64,000 bases of DNA from Leishmania infantum JPCM5 (Eukaryota; Euglenozoa; Kinetoplastea; Trypanosomatida; Trypanosomatidae): positions 372,001-436,000 of the forward strand of contig NC_009411.2 of NCBI RefSeq assembly GCF_000002875.2, given 5' to 3'. The notes under the pieces were generated by a model, which saw nothing but the letters and a program-made list of their open reading frames with translations, had not been told where the DNA came from and searched no databases. The position numbers and the translations under genes are program-made. Below, one piece after another: positions 29,569-40,508 of this stretch. Each line of letters opens with the position of its first letter. The first letter of the stretch is position 1.

Positions 29569-32500
29569 TCATGGGGCGGAGATACAAGGAGGACCTCTCG
29601 ACCACGTCATCAGCTCAGATACGGCGGCATCGAGCTCTCGCATGAGGCATTCGGCAAGCATGCCGTGACGCCTCGACTCCGCTCTTGTTGACGATCCCGT
29701 GGGGTGCGCAATGCTGTGGTCGCAGGAGAGTGCTGTGGGAGGTACTGCAAGGCAGAGCCCTTGCTCGTATGCCCTTATGCGCCTCCGTACCCAGCTCAGC
29801 TGCTGTGTGCACTCGTGCGAAAAGATCCGCGGGTGATACGCCACGATACTCTCGAGCAAGAGGATGTGCATCCATGTCAAGACGACAAGTCGCACGCCGC
29901 ACAGGAGATGCGTGCACACGCGGCTGGGGCCAGCGAGCACAAACGGGTGGGAAGGGAGAAGTTGCTGCACGTAGGTGTCCATCGGTGAGGTCACTGCCGT
30001 GTCTCCATCACGACTCGCCACGGGTGCTGCGTCGAGGCCATCACACATTGAGGTGACGGTGTCGCGCAGGAAGATGAGCGGACGCTCCGTGCTTTGCGTG
30101 GTGCCGTCGAGCCAGTGCCTCTCGCGTAAGCTTGCTTTCAGATCACCCATGGCCAGCTCCAATGCGGCTTGGTCTTCTGACGCCACAGACGGCTCATCAC
30201 TCAGAGACACGCGTTGCTCCACAGGCAGAGCGTCTGAGAGCGCAGCCTGCAAGCACCACCATAGACGCTCTTGAGCCCGCTCGCACCTGGCGGGTAGGGG
30301 TAGCTTACCGCACAAGTGAGTTGCAAACAGCTGGAGACGCCACACGTCTAATAGGACCCCCCGAATCGGCCGATGGCACTTGCTCATCCGTGATGTCGCC
30401 GGGCTCGGCTCCGCGGCGTAGCAGTGCACACAGCGCCACATCAGCGGCAGGAGCAGTGCCAATGCCCGGTCCTGGGCAGCAGCGAGTGCATACGTGCAGC
30501 AGGATGACTCCGTCGGCGGGGATGCGTTACTGACGTAGCGGCTGAAGAGGCGCCACTCCACCGCGCCGGCAATCGCTAGAGCTTCCGCCGCTGTGGCATA
30601 GGTGGATACCTCTTCGTCGCCACGCGAGTTCGGCTTCGACACCGCGCACATAGGGAGGAGAACTTCCGCCAGGCGCTGGCAGCACTCCCAAAAGCGAAAA
30701 CACAGCTCGGCGTAGACGGTCTCTGCAGCAGCAAAGGGCCGCAGCGGGGGCAGAGGCCCGAACAGCGACGACGATGCTGCGCTGTCGGTGCAAAATGTCC
30801 AGCACGGTGAAGACCGTATAGGAGGCCGTGCAAAAAGCGACGCGCAGCTCGCGTTCAGCGGCATCGCTGCTCTTGTCAGCAACGCCACCGTCTCGCACAG
30901 TGGCACAAGCACGTCCCTGCCATGTGCGGAGGCCGCTCCTGGCACGCTTTCAGCAAAGTCACTCGCGACGAAGCCCCTGATAGGGTCTGCGAACGGCCTG
31001 GGCGCTAAAAAATGTCCTCTGGCAAGAGTCATCGGTGTGTCGTCGCGGTACCACATGCGGTAGGGCGCCGCTGTCGCGCCACACAAGTCAGGCGGCAAGA
31101 ACCTCCCATCCTCACCTCTGCCACGCAGCGTGTTCGCCGGTAACACGCCAGAGCGCTGCTGCCACGCGATGAGAGACTCGATGCTACACATAAGCGTGTT
31201 GGAGAGCCCTTTGGCACACTCAAAGAGCGACCACTGCGTCGACGGCGGCTCTTCGATTGCCGGTATCGGTGGCTCCTCTGTAGGGTTCGCGCGGCCGCAC
31301 GGTGTAAGTGACCCGAGTGCGTGGTGCTCAGCGTCGAGATTGCGGATGTCTTTCATCTCCCGTGGCGGGATGCGCGCGCGCCACTCGCTCCCGCAGCCCT
31401 CCGCTGCTGCATGGTGGGTCGCGCCGGGCTGCTGCGGGGAGGCAGAACTGCGTAGACACACTGCTAGCATGTGGTACGGCCACCGCACCGACAACCTCCG
31501 CAGCGAGGCGAGAGATGCCGAGGCGCACGTGCTACTGTTGGCACTCGGGGAGAACAACGCGTTGAGAAGCAGCACCTGAGCAGCCTCCAGCGACATCGAC
31601 GTGCCGGGAGCAGAGGTGCTCGCCGCCCACCACATACGGCGCCGCCACCGCTCCCGCTGCGCCCATGCTTCCGCGTACGAGGGGATGGTCCTACTGGGCG
31701 CGGCGGTGCTGTGCGTTTGCGCCTGCTCCAGTGCAGCGCAGAGAGCCTCCGGTAGCACGGACTCGCCGATCGCGTCGGCCAAGGACCCCAGAAGAGGCAC
31801 CGGATGTGCATCATCACTCCGCACCCGCGCCGTCCTGTTCGGGTCGAGCGACTCCGCCATGATCACGAGAAGATCCGTCTCCAAATTCATGACGGGGTAT
31901 GGCGACACACCAGCGGCTGCTCTCTGGTGAGAGCCGTCAAGTTCCGCTACCGTCTCTGCAAGCATCTCTCGCCATATCTGCTGAAAGGGAAACCTTGGCG
32001 AAGTGAGGTGAGCAGGAGGCGACGTTGGACATCCACGTAGTTGACTGGCTTGGTCACTGCGCTGCAGCCACTCATCCAACAGGTTAGCGATGCACCAGTG
32101 CAACAGCAGCGCGTCCCCAGCGAGTTCGCAAAGAAGATGCGTCACGCCTTCGTCCTCCTTAGAGCGCGCGAGGGTCTCCGATGGCCACTTGCTCTTCGCC
32201 ATAGGGCTCCCAAACCTGTTCGTGCTTCTGTGGTGGGCCCAGAAGTGGCACCATCGTGCCATCAGCACATCCCGCGCGTTCTCCTGTGCCGCAGACAGAC
32301 ATCGCCACATGTGCGACGCATCGCCGCTCTGATGCGCCTCCGTCCCCAGCCAATGTGCAAAAGAGCCGCCAGTAGTAGTGCAGGAGGAGGGAGCGTGCAC
32401 GTCGAGTAGCAGAGCTAGCAGCTCCCACTCCCTCTCATCCCCCATGTGATTGGCGACTAGCGAGGCCACCGTGCGCAGGCAGGCGACGAGCCGCTGCACC

Positions 32501-34035
32501 GAAACGAGCACTCCAGCACCTTGTCTGGCACCGAGAGAATCCTCTGTGTGGCACGCGACCGCAGAATACGTCGACAAGCTCGCCTCCTCCCCAGCAGCGA
32601 CGTACTGGGTATAGAGCAGCTGCAGGAGGGCAATGCAAAGCTGAACGGCCTCGCCAACTGCGCCTTCACGAAGTGCGTGACTCTCCCTTGAGTCCATCCC
32701 GTCGCATCTCTCCACTGCAGACCTCGGGAGCATCTTCATCCACCACCGCAGCGCAGAGCCGCGCATTCGACCGCCGAACTCCGCCGACAGTTGGCAAAAC
32801 AGAGCGGGTGTCAGAAAGCGCAGCAGCTCACTGGCGTCTGCGTCTCGCGCTCTCTCCGTTGGCTGTTGTGCAAGACGCCAGACGGTACAGCGCAGTAGAA
32901 CGTACTGCTCCTCAGGCGACCGTCTTCTCCACACGCGGCATCTGTTCGGTACCGCCACCGAAAAGACACTGCTGCTGAGCGAAGCGTCGACAGCAGCGTC
33001 TGCTGCTCCAGCCGCAGGTGGTGCGCATCGACAGCGTGCACCGCCCTCCCTTTCTGCGCCCCCGGCACGGTAGAGGATGTCCTCGGTGAGCAACTCCTGG
33101 ACCAGGAATGCCGCAGAGACGTCTGCAGTGCACCCCGCCGGTCGGTGAGCGCTGGCAGCTGGAAAGAGTCGACTGTACACGTGTAGCAGCTCAGACAACG
33201 TAAAGGAGATCCACGGAGTATGAGAAACCATGCCCAGCAGCCACAGCGGTGTATGCGGCGCTGCCACACGCACGCGCGCATTCACGTACACCTCGAGGAG
33301 GAAGAGCACCTGCAACGCCATCGGCCGCGCAGAGGCGGGTGAGGTGCTGCAAGCCTCGCCGTCTTTCTGTCCACGGCGCTCCAAAACGCTCCATGCATCT
33401 CCACGGGAGGCCATGACTGGGGCCAGGGCCCTCTCCGCCGCGGCAAGAAAGGCGCGCATCGTTCGTTGAGTATGATGCAGCTGTAGAATATGCACCATAC
33501 CCGCCACCGCGGCCAGCTGCTTGGCAGCAGCGCATCTTGGTCGGCTTCCTGCGTGCACCGGCGAGGTGGATGCCGTTGCGCTACCGCGGTCCCGCGTCAG
33601 TGAGGTGAGGAACAACTTAAGGATGTAGGCGGTGATCATGTAATGCGCTACGCGTAGTCTTGATAACCCCGCGAAGACTCGCGTCAGCTGCGTTGAGTCA
33701 TAGTGGGGTAGCAAAGGTGCAAGACTCAAGAAAAAGGTCGTCGTGGAACCTGGCAACTGGCAGTCCAGCTCTCCGAGAGCAGCGACCGTAATGCTTGCAT
33801 CGACCGGGTCGTACACGCGAAGGTAGCACACGGCTTTACTCGCAAGTAGGCACAGCCTCCATGCGTGCATGAGGCAAGTCGGTGGTCCCGTGTCTCTCCC
33901 TGTGTACTGCGCATTGCGGAACGGCAACAAGCGACAGAGCGGGGCCACGGTGCGGGAGTGCAATGTGGAGAGAGTGAGGAGAGGACGGTGCTCGAAGACA
34001 GGACGAGCATGAGACGCACAGAGATCGCGCAGCAC
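29569..34035 (-). CDS. Large conserved-type hypothetical protein, helical, Ala/Leu-rich
   Basis: 1488 residues with no domain recognised. It has the codon and residue composition of a genuine Leishmania gene along its whole length (many Ala, Leu, Arg, Ser), and no stop interrupts it. Short helical pairs such as TQLTRVFAGLSRLRVAHYM near residue 115-135 recall FAST/OPR-like helical repeats of organellar RNA-binding proteins, and the first 60 residues are basic and poor in acidic residues, compatible with mitochondrial import; both points are speculative. An alternative start is MHAWRLCLLASK at 33870. It is flanked by ordinary intergenic spacers. Confidence 0.75.
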   Translation of the reverse strand: MLRDLCASHARPVFEHRPLLTLSTLHSRTVAPLCRLLPFRNAQYTGRDTGPPTCLMHAWRLCLLASKAVCYLRVYDPVDASITVAALGELDCQLPGSTTTFFLSLAPLLPHYDSTQLTRVFAGLSRLRVAHYMITAYILKLFLTSLTRDRGSATASTSPVHAGSRPRCAAAKQLAAVAGMVHILQLHHTQRTMRAFLAAAERALAPVMASRGDAWSVLERRGQKDGEACSTSPASARPMALQVLFLLEVYVNARVRVAAPHTPLWLLGMVSHTPWISFTLSELLHVYSRLFPAASAHRPAGCTADVSAAFLVQELLTEDILYRAGGAEREGGARCRCAPPAAGAADAAVDASLSSSVFSVAVPNRCRVWRRRSPEEQYVLLRCTVWRLAQQPTERARDADASELLRFLTPALFCQLSAEFGGRMRGSALRWWMKMLPRSAVERCDGMDSRESHALREGAVGEAVQLCIALLQLLYTQYVAAGEEASLSTYSAVACHTEDSLGARQGAGVLVSVQRLVACLRTVASLVANHMGDEREWELLALLLDVHAPSSCTTTGGSFAHWLGTEAHQSGDASHMWRCLSAAQENARDVLMARWCHFWAHHRSTNRFGSPMAKSKWPSETLARSKEDEGVTHLLCELAGDALLLHWCIANLLDEWLQRSDQASQLRGCPTSPPAHLTSPRFPFQQIWREMLAETVAELDGSHQRAAAGVSPYPVMNLETDLLVIMAESLDPNRTARVRSDDAHPVPLLGSLADAIGESVLPEALCAALEQAQTHSTAAPSRTIPSYAEAWAQRERWRRRMWWAASTSAPGTSMSLEAAQVLLLNALFSPSANSSTCASASLASLRRLSVRWPYHMLAVCLRSSASPQQPGATHHAAAEGCGSEWRARIPPREMKDIRNLDAEHHALGSLTPCGRANPTEEPPIPAIEEPPSTQWSLFECAKGLSNTLMCSIESLIAWQQRSGVLPANTLRGRGEDGRFLPPDLCGATAAPYRMWYRDDTPMTLARGHFLAPRPFADPIRGFVASDFAESVPGAASAHGRDVLVPLCETVALLTRAAMPLNASCASLFARPPIRSSPCWTFCTDSAASSSLFGPLPPLRPFAAAETVYAELCFRFWECCQRLAEVLLPMCAVSKPNSRGDEEVSTYATAAEALAIAGAVEWRLFSRYVSNASPPTESSCCTYALAAAQDRALALLLPLMWRCVHCYAAEPSPATSRMSKCHRPIRGVLLDVWRLQLFATHLCGKLPLPARCERAQERLWWCLQAALSDALPVEQRVSLSDEPSVASEDQAALELAMGDLKASLRERHWLDGTTQSTERPLIFLRDTVTSMCDGLDAAPVASRDGDTAVTSPMDTYVQQLLPSHPFVLAGPSRVCTHLLCGVRLVVLTWMHILLLESIVAYHPRIFSHECTQQLSWVRRRIRAYEQGLCLAVPPTALSCDHSIAHPTGSSTRAESRRHGMLAECLMRELDAAVSELMTWSRGPPCISAP

Positions 34036-34235
34036 CGGCGATCTTCAAATTTGTTTGGTTCGCCCTTGCCCCAGAGCGGACATAAAACGACTAACCCGAA
34101 AGCCCAAGACCTCCTTTTGGCTGATTGTCCTTCCTACTTCATCCGTGTGCTGGCTCCTGAGAGCGTGCGCTAGGGAGGCACGGCATGAGAGAGCGTGAGC
34201 AAAGCGCTGCCGTGTAACGTCGAGCATTCGGTTGG
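34036..34235. other. Short intergenic spacer
   Basis: Sequence between the start of the 1488-aa gene and SIDER2-like copy D; it should contain the trans-splice site for that gene. Nothing else is seen. Confidence 0.5.
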
Positions 34236-34850
34236 CTCGCAGCACAGCGAGGGCCGTGGCAGTCGGCATCGCCACAATACGACAAAGGAGGCAGGGAAGG
34301 GTCTTGGTTTGTGTCAGCGTGTGCCCCTTGCTCTGCCCGTGCAACGCGAGCTGCACGCCACTCCACGCCCCTCCAGCCGGCCCCGTCACACCGGCCCACA
34401 TGGCCTGGCGCGAGGCAGCGGTAGGCATACGCGGTACAGCACTGCGCCAACACAGTCACCTGGGTACGGCCTCCGTCCCAAGCGCTACACAGCCGCACCC
34501 TCCTTGAGAGTGGCGCAGGCTCCCTGCACCGCTGGGCAGAGTGAGGGCCCCGGAGGGGGAGGGAGAGGGGGGAGATGTGTTCGAGCCACGCTGGCCGCTC
34601 CGGCGCCACGCCCTCCACAACCTCGGCAGCGACATCAGCAGCGATACATCGCTCTGACCTCCCCTACGTCGTCGGTGCTGGGCCCCGCCACCACCCGAGG
34701 TGGCTGGGGCACTTGGCAGGGGTTTAGGGGTTGGGGGGCTGGCTCGCTTCCCCACAGCCACACACACACACACAGAGTGGGGTGCGTGCTGGGCCCTGCG
34801 ACATGACGCACTGAGGGATGCCCACCGCCCACCCCCTCCGTCGTAGACGG
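34236..34850 (-). mobile_element. SIDER2-like retroposon, copy D
   Basis: Shares the long 3' extension with copy C (from CTCGCAGCACAGCGAGGGC) and an extra upstream pyrimidine-rich segment with copy B. Microsatellite (CA)8 at 34759-34774. The hallmark start is diverged (ACGACGGAGGGGGTGGG). It lies about 110 bases downstream of the stop of the 132-aa gene, hence in its 3' UTR, sense orientation. Confidence 0.8.
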
Positions 34851-34962
34851 GGAGGAGGAAGGGGCGGGCAGAAAAGAAAAGCGTCGAACAGGAACGCGAG
34901 AATGTCGCGTGAAATGAGGAATAGGCCCCTGGCGATGTGGTCATGTCGGTCATCCGCTCGGT

Positions 34963-35361
34963 TCAGGGTGAAATGCGGGATCTCCCGAGGCGCGCCTCGC
35001 GTGCATCTAGCTCAGCTAGTCGCTCAGCGTACTGTGCCTCCCACAACAGGCTCCGCGTCTCCCACGCAGCGACCCTTTCTCGGAAAAGCTGCTCCGAGTA
35101 CCGAAGTGCTGCCTCTCGCCTGTCTAGCGCCTCTCGCTGACTCTGAAGCTGCCGATAGAGTCGAGTCTCTGCTCCTGTGGAAGAAACTGAATCACGCTCG
35201 GCGGAACGGTACTCTGCTATAAGAGAATGTGCAGACGCTTCATGATTCGCTGCGCATGACACCAACGGTTTCGTGGGCCTCGCAGCCATGCAAGGGTAAG
35301 AGAGAGACGATGTAGGCGCTCCCGGTGCGCACCTCTTTGGGCCACGCTCAAACTCCATCAC
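34963..35361 (-). CDS. Small coiled-coil protein of unknown function
   Basis: 132 residues. The C-terminal half (about 68-128: YRQLQSQREALDRREAALRY through AERLAELDAREARL) is a clear heptad-type coiled coil rich in Arg, Glu and Leu; the N-terminal half is polar and Pro/Ser-rich. Composition is unlike the random frames nearby, which supports a real gene, but no family is recognised. Two adjacent Met codons (35361 and 35358) can serve as start. It stands alone between the 1488-aa gene and a 5-kb spacer before ABCA, with a SIDER2-like element in its 3' flank. It could also be a remnant of a longer coiled-coil protein. Confidence 0.6.
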   Translation of the reverse strand: MMEFERGPKRCAPGAPTSSLSYPCMAARPTKPLVSCAANHEASAHSLIAEYRSAERDSVSSTGAETRLYRQLQSQREALDRREAALRYSEQLFRERVAAWETRSLLWEAQYAERLAELDAREARLGRSRISP

Positions 35362-38300
35362 GACTCAGCGGCCAGGGGCTCAAGTAGGCACGCAGTGAGA
35401 GCGGCAAGATGGTGAAAGAGAGGTGTAAAGGTGCCACGATCCGAGCCAGAGAGTGTATATATGCATCCATGTAAGCGTCGATGTCGAGGTGCACGCGTTG
35501 AGGATCGGCGATGGAGTGTTGTGATCACCACTTCTCAGCAGCAAATGAGCGCCAGCAGCCGCAAGAAGAGAACGGAGGGAATGAAAGAGGGGATCAGCAG
35601 CTCACATGCATACAAGAGCACATCGGGGTACGCCGGCCATCAAGACAGGCATCGCGTGAGAGCACTTACTGCCTGCTTTAGGCCCTCGTTGGTGTTTTCA
35701 ACACCACTCGTCTTGCACTACGAAAGCGCACTCAATGCAAGCACTCTGGCCAGTAGAGGAGGGCAAAATTACTGCCCTGCCGTAACAGAGCGCCGGGCTA
35801 TCATTGAAGGCGAAAAACATCCCTTTGCTTGGTAAGCTGTGCTGTGTCACATGGATGAACTGAGCGCACACGCACGCACACATGAAACAGTCCGAACCTG
35901 TTTAGAAACAGAAAAATGCAATAGAGAGACATGAACGATGCAGTGAAGCAAGCCGTTCCGGCATGTGCGGCGCAACAGACGTTACAGATCAGACCAACAC
36001 ACAGAGAGACAGAAACGTAAGTCACTACACTTGGCGCTGTTCGCCCTCTTTTGCGTCCCAGCGCACCGCCGTAAAAACGCGACGCGACACATCTTCACGA
36101 TCTCATCTGCTCAGCGGACCCTCCTCCCACTTCCCTTGGACAGAGGCGCAGTTCGAGTGTTCGCCGCGAACGAAGAAAGCCTCTCGCAGCCGGTTCCTCG
36201 CTTCCGTTCACTGCACTTCGCGCTGACAGCTGTGGCGAAGAGAGAACAGAAGCAGAGCAATGCGCGCATACGTGACCCGTTAAAAGACGAGAACGAAAAG
36301 AATAATATATATTCATATATATCGCAAATGAAGTAAAACGGCTCATCGCAACCCTAAAAGATGGCGCCTTCCGAATCCCGCTCCCCCTCTGCCGCGCGGA
36401 GAAGGAGGAGCGAAACGGTGATGGAAGGGTGGGACGCACAACGAAACGAAGGAGAGCTGGTGGTGCGGCGAAGAGACAAACAAACCGTAAGAAGAGAAAA
36501 GGGGGGCGCTCACACACATGCGCACATGCTCGCAGAGATCAATAGAGAGAGAGGGAGTCCAACACATGTATGTGCGTCTGCGTTGACGCCATGGGGAGAG
36601 CACAGACGACGAAACAAACATAAAGTCAAAGGAGAAAGAGTGAGAAGGATGCTCGTGCGACTAAGCCGGTGAAGGGGAGGGGGGTACGCACCGCGCCACG
36701 ACAGTGTGCGAGGAGGAGGAAGGTGTGAAGGGCCGCCGTCTCGCAGAAATGGACCGGAGAAAAGGGGGGAAGAAAAAGGGTAAAATGAAAAAGCATCTGG
36801 GGAGGGGGAGAGCCCTGCATGGGATGGCAGAAGGATCAAACGAAGCGAATTGAATGCAAGAGATTGGCTCATCCGAAACAAAAGCGGCGGGCCGGAGGAA
36901 AATCATGTTAAAACGGTAGAAGGGGAAGTGGGGCAGCTACAGCATGTTCGAGCGCACCTGAAGAACACTCTAGAAATTTCCACCAACGAAACGTTGCGAT
37001 GCGTGCAACTTGCGAGCACGCAGAAAGAGTCCCCCTCCCACATAAAACGAAGAAAACGCACTAGCGCAGCAAATAGGAGAGACCGACACAAAAAAAAGGA
37101 CAAGCCCACACTTCATCGTAGAAAGAAACACCTACACGGGTCAGCGCACTTTACTAGGTTGCTACCCCGTTTCTTATCATCATCGTCTCTCTCCATCTTC
37201 GCTATTTGCGGTGCCGCTCGCCGCGTGCCGTGGTGCAGACACTCTGAGCAAGAAGGATAAAAATCCATTGGCACTACGGAGTGCAAATGCACCACCATCA
37301 CCGCACATAAAAAAAAAAGAAGAGGTGTCTAAAGAGATGACGAAGTTCCACGAGCGATCCCGCAAGCAACGAGCGGGTCCTGCCAGCCGCCTGCAACTGC
37401 GGCACCCACCGTGAGGAAAGGGGGTTCTGATAGCCGTAACGAAAGGGGAGTTGCCGGGCCGCAGGGGGGGGGGTTGGGGAGGGGGAGGAATCATCCAGCC
37501 GTATATACACAAGAGGCGGCATGAGCTTCACCAAGACGAAGCAACTGGCTTGGGAACTTCTCAGTGAAGTCGAAACAAAAAAATAAGGCGTGCGTGTGTG
37601 TGTGTGGAGTATCATAAATAAGTCATAAGTGATAAGAGACGGCAAAACGCAGATACGAAAACAACAATATTTACAGATATATATATATATATATGCATAC
37701 ACCTGTATGTATGTATACATTAATACCAAACATAAACAGACGACGCCACATGTCATAAAATCACGAGACAAACCCTGAAAGCCACGGATGTACGGAGAGC
37801 ACGAAAACAAAACAAAGAAAGGAAGGACATGTGCGTATGCAACAATCACAAATAGGTGAGATGCACGCTGCAATTGGGATGCAACCATCGGACAGAGGTG
37901 CTGCGGAGCAGGAGGTGGTGGTGGCAAGGAGGGGAAGCGGGTAACAGAAACGCAAACGAAACAATAATATCCTCGGAGAGATCTTGAAGCAAAAAAAAAA
38001 TTGGAGGCCATCGAATACGAAAAAGCCCTAAAAAGGCAAATCAACACACGAGAAGACTCGCGTGCCAGTGTATTCGAGAAGGCAGCACCATACAGCACGC
38101 CAACGTACACGTCACCACGCCAAAACAAACCAAAAAAATGATCGCACAAGAAACATCACAGAAATGAAAGCGCAAAAACAACGGATAGTGAACAGAAATG
38201 CAAAGAGAATGGCTGCCAGGGAAAAAGAAAGAGACAAGCGCCGCATGCACGAACTTCGCCACCTCGCACGAGCTATGCGAACGGTGAAGTGAGCCAAAGC

Positions 38301-38476
38301 CCGCTAACAGCAACCGGAGGGAAAGATGCAGAGAAACGCTGACGAATTCACGCTGAATAGTGTCGAAGCCACCGCTCTCCACCGCCACAAAGACATGTGA
38401 TCCTTCGTCCTTTCAGTCTCCTCGGCGCTCGGGAGGGCGTCGCTTCACCTTTTCCGTCCTCTCCCCATTTCTCCTT
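35362..38476. other. Long gene-free spacer, A-rich on plus strand
   Basis: About 3.1 kb with no coding frame of credible composition. On the minus strand it is pyrimidine-rich. (AT)n tract at about 37677-37694 and an ATGTATGT run follow. G8-9 at 37465-37474. Probably the long 3' UTR/intergenic region downstream of ABCA. Confidence 0.6.
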
Positions 38477-38504
38477 TTTGGTATATACTTTTCCCTCGAC
38501 ATGT

Positions 38505-39356
38505 CCATTCCACTTCCACGGACAAGTCAGCAAGCCTACACGCACACAGCCACAGCTCGCCTGCGACTGTTGCGCCACGGCTAAGGCCTGGTCGTCCAGG
38601 ACGAGCGGCCTGCCGTCGGATCGGGCCGCGCGTCTAACCGGCTCTTCCTCTTCTTCCTCGTCCCTTCCCCGGGTGCGTGTTGCGCGATCGGCGCCAGGCG
38701 GACCTGGCGGGACTGCATGCCTTGATCCACCCGGGCCGCGTCCAGGGCTCTGCTCGAGGGCGGAGGCAGTGGCGTCTGTCGTGCGGGCACTAGGGGGCGG
38801 ATATAAGTGAATGGAGGAGGAGCTCAGAGAGGAAGTGGGCCAGCCGCAGGTCAGGGCCCTCTGCGACCCTCTGCCCTGCCTGTGCGCCGTGTTTCGCCCT
38901 CGGCCGCTTCAAGCCGCGGCATGCCGTCATACAGTGTGGTGCCACTTTACATGGGAGTCTGGAGGACTCGGTGGTGCAACTCGAGGGTGCTCTCATCGCG
39001 CTTCCCGCATCTGCGCCGCATCGGCCCACACGGTCGCATGCAGGAGATGCCGCATGTTTCCCGAGCATGCACGTTCTTTTTTTTTTCGGTGCGCCTGTGT
39101 GTGTGGGGGCGGGTGATAGGTATGGATCTCGTCCTCCGACATGTGTCGGATCGTCGGCACGATTCGTAGTGCGCTGCTGCAAAGGTGATCATCACGACGG
39201 CAAGCCTCCTCGGCACAGCGATAGCCCATACCTGTCCGCCGATACCGAGGAGCCCGCCAGCGGTACCCGAGGGCAGGCTGCAGGGTCTTTGGCTTTCCCA
39301 CACAGTGGGTGCTGGGCCGTGAGATACCACCGGCGAGGTGGTGGGCGTCATCAGGG
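38505..39356 (-). mobile_element. 852-bp ingi/L1Tc-related SIDER-like element, copy 2
   Basis: Same length and almost same sequence as 14429-15280 (constant offset of 24076). With copy 3 it shares a further 28 bases at the 3' side (down to 38477, GGTATATACTTTTCCCTCGA), so that pair is about 880 bases long. 5' hallmark as in copy 1. Its 5' flank differs from those of copies 1 and 3. It lies in the 3' flank of the first ABCA gene. Confidence 0.78.
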
Positions 39357-40508
39357 GTACGGTCGTCACGAAAACAGACATGGCGAACATGCACGCAAGT
39401 GAGCGCAAGATTGAGGAGGGGGTGGTAGATGAGCAGTCATATTAGCGTGTAAGAACACAAGTTTGTGTGCGCGTGTGCGTGGCTTAAATGCCAGATCGTC
39501 CCATCCATCAACTGCTGTCACCCACATGTGGGGTGGGAAGGGAGGGTATCGAAACAACAGAGAAAGATCAGAATTAGAATACATGTTCGAAAACAAAAAA
39601 TAAAAAACAATAGCATACAGCTGCACGTCCGGCACTGGCCAAAACACTCACATACATCCGGATCACAAGGAAAAATCCACCGCGCTATCGCGCGCGCTCC
39701 GCCCGTGTTCTGCGCAAGGAATCGGAAACGGAAGAGCGCGCATACACTCACATAAACGCACGCAAACCCGAAAGAAAAACTCCTCTCGCTCAGCATAGGT
39801 ACGAGGCTACGTGCCTCGACGCTGGCGGGCAAGGTTAGCTAAAACGAGAATGCAGTCCACGGGGGGGGGGCACAGCTGCGGAAAAAAAAAGCGTGAGGGA
39901 AGAAAAGAGTGGCACGTACGTGTGCCTTTTCTCGCTTCAGACGCGATCGAAAAACGATCAGTGTGTGAGCAACATGCAGAGAGCCCCTCGCCTGCCACAA
40001 CAGTACCTCGCGCACGCGGCAGCTTTCGACTTTCTCCGCAGAGCGCTTCTCTCGACGCGTCCTTCCCACCTCGGCGCCCAGCGCTGTCTCATCCTCCTCG
40101 CCACCCGCCCGTTCGCGCATAACAAAAAACGCATTGCCCGCTGCGCCCTCAAGCCTCAAAGTGACCGAGGAAATGCGTCCACCACCACCCGCCCAGAGAA
40201 CGCGACAAGTCAACGTGGCAACCCCTCAAAACAAATAATGTGAGCGCCGACACAACTCTTCTGATGTTATGCTGTCCAGCAGCGCAATTTAAAAACCACG
40301 AAAACAGCTGAGCCGACATATATACAACTGAGCTTGTACAGAGAGGCACAGGTGCGCGGTTCTTCACTCAGCACCAATCGACTGATGCCAACGCTCCTCA
40401 AAGCAGTCTTCTACACAATAGACAACGATCGAGGACAAAAAACAAGCACAAAAAAACTATATACAAGTTCACTCACGCGACCTCTTACAAACACTTACTT
40501 TATGCTCA
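39357..40508. other. ABCA 3' flank
   Basis: No gene supported. A G10 run lies at about 39860-39869. Presumed 3' UTR of the ABCA gene. Confidence 0.55.
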
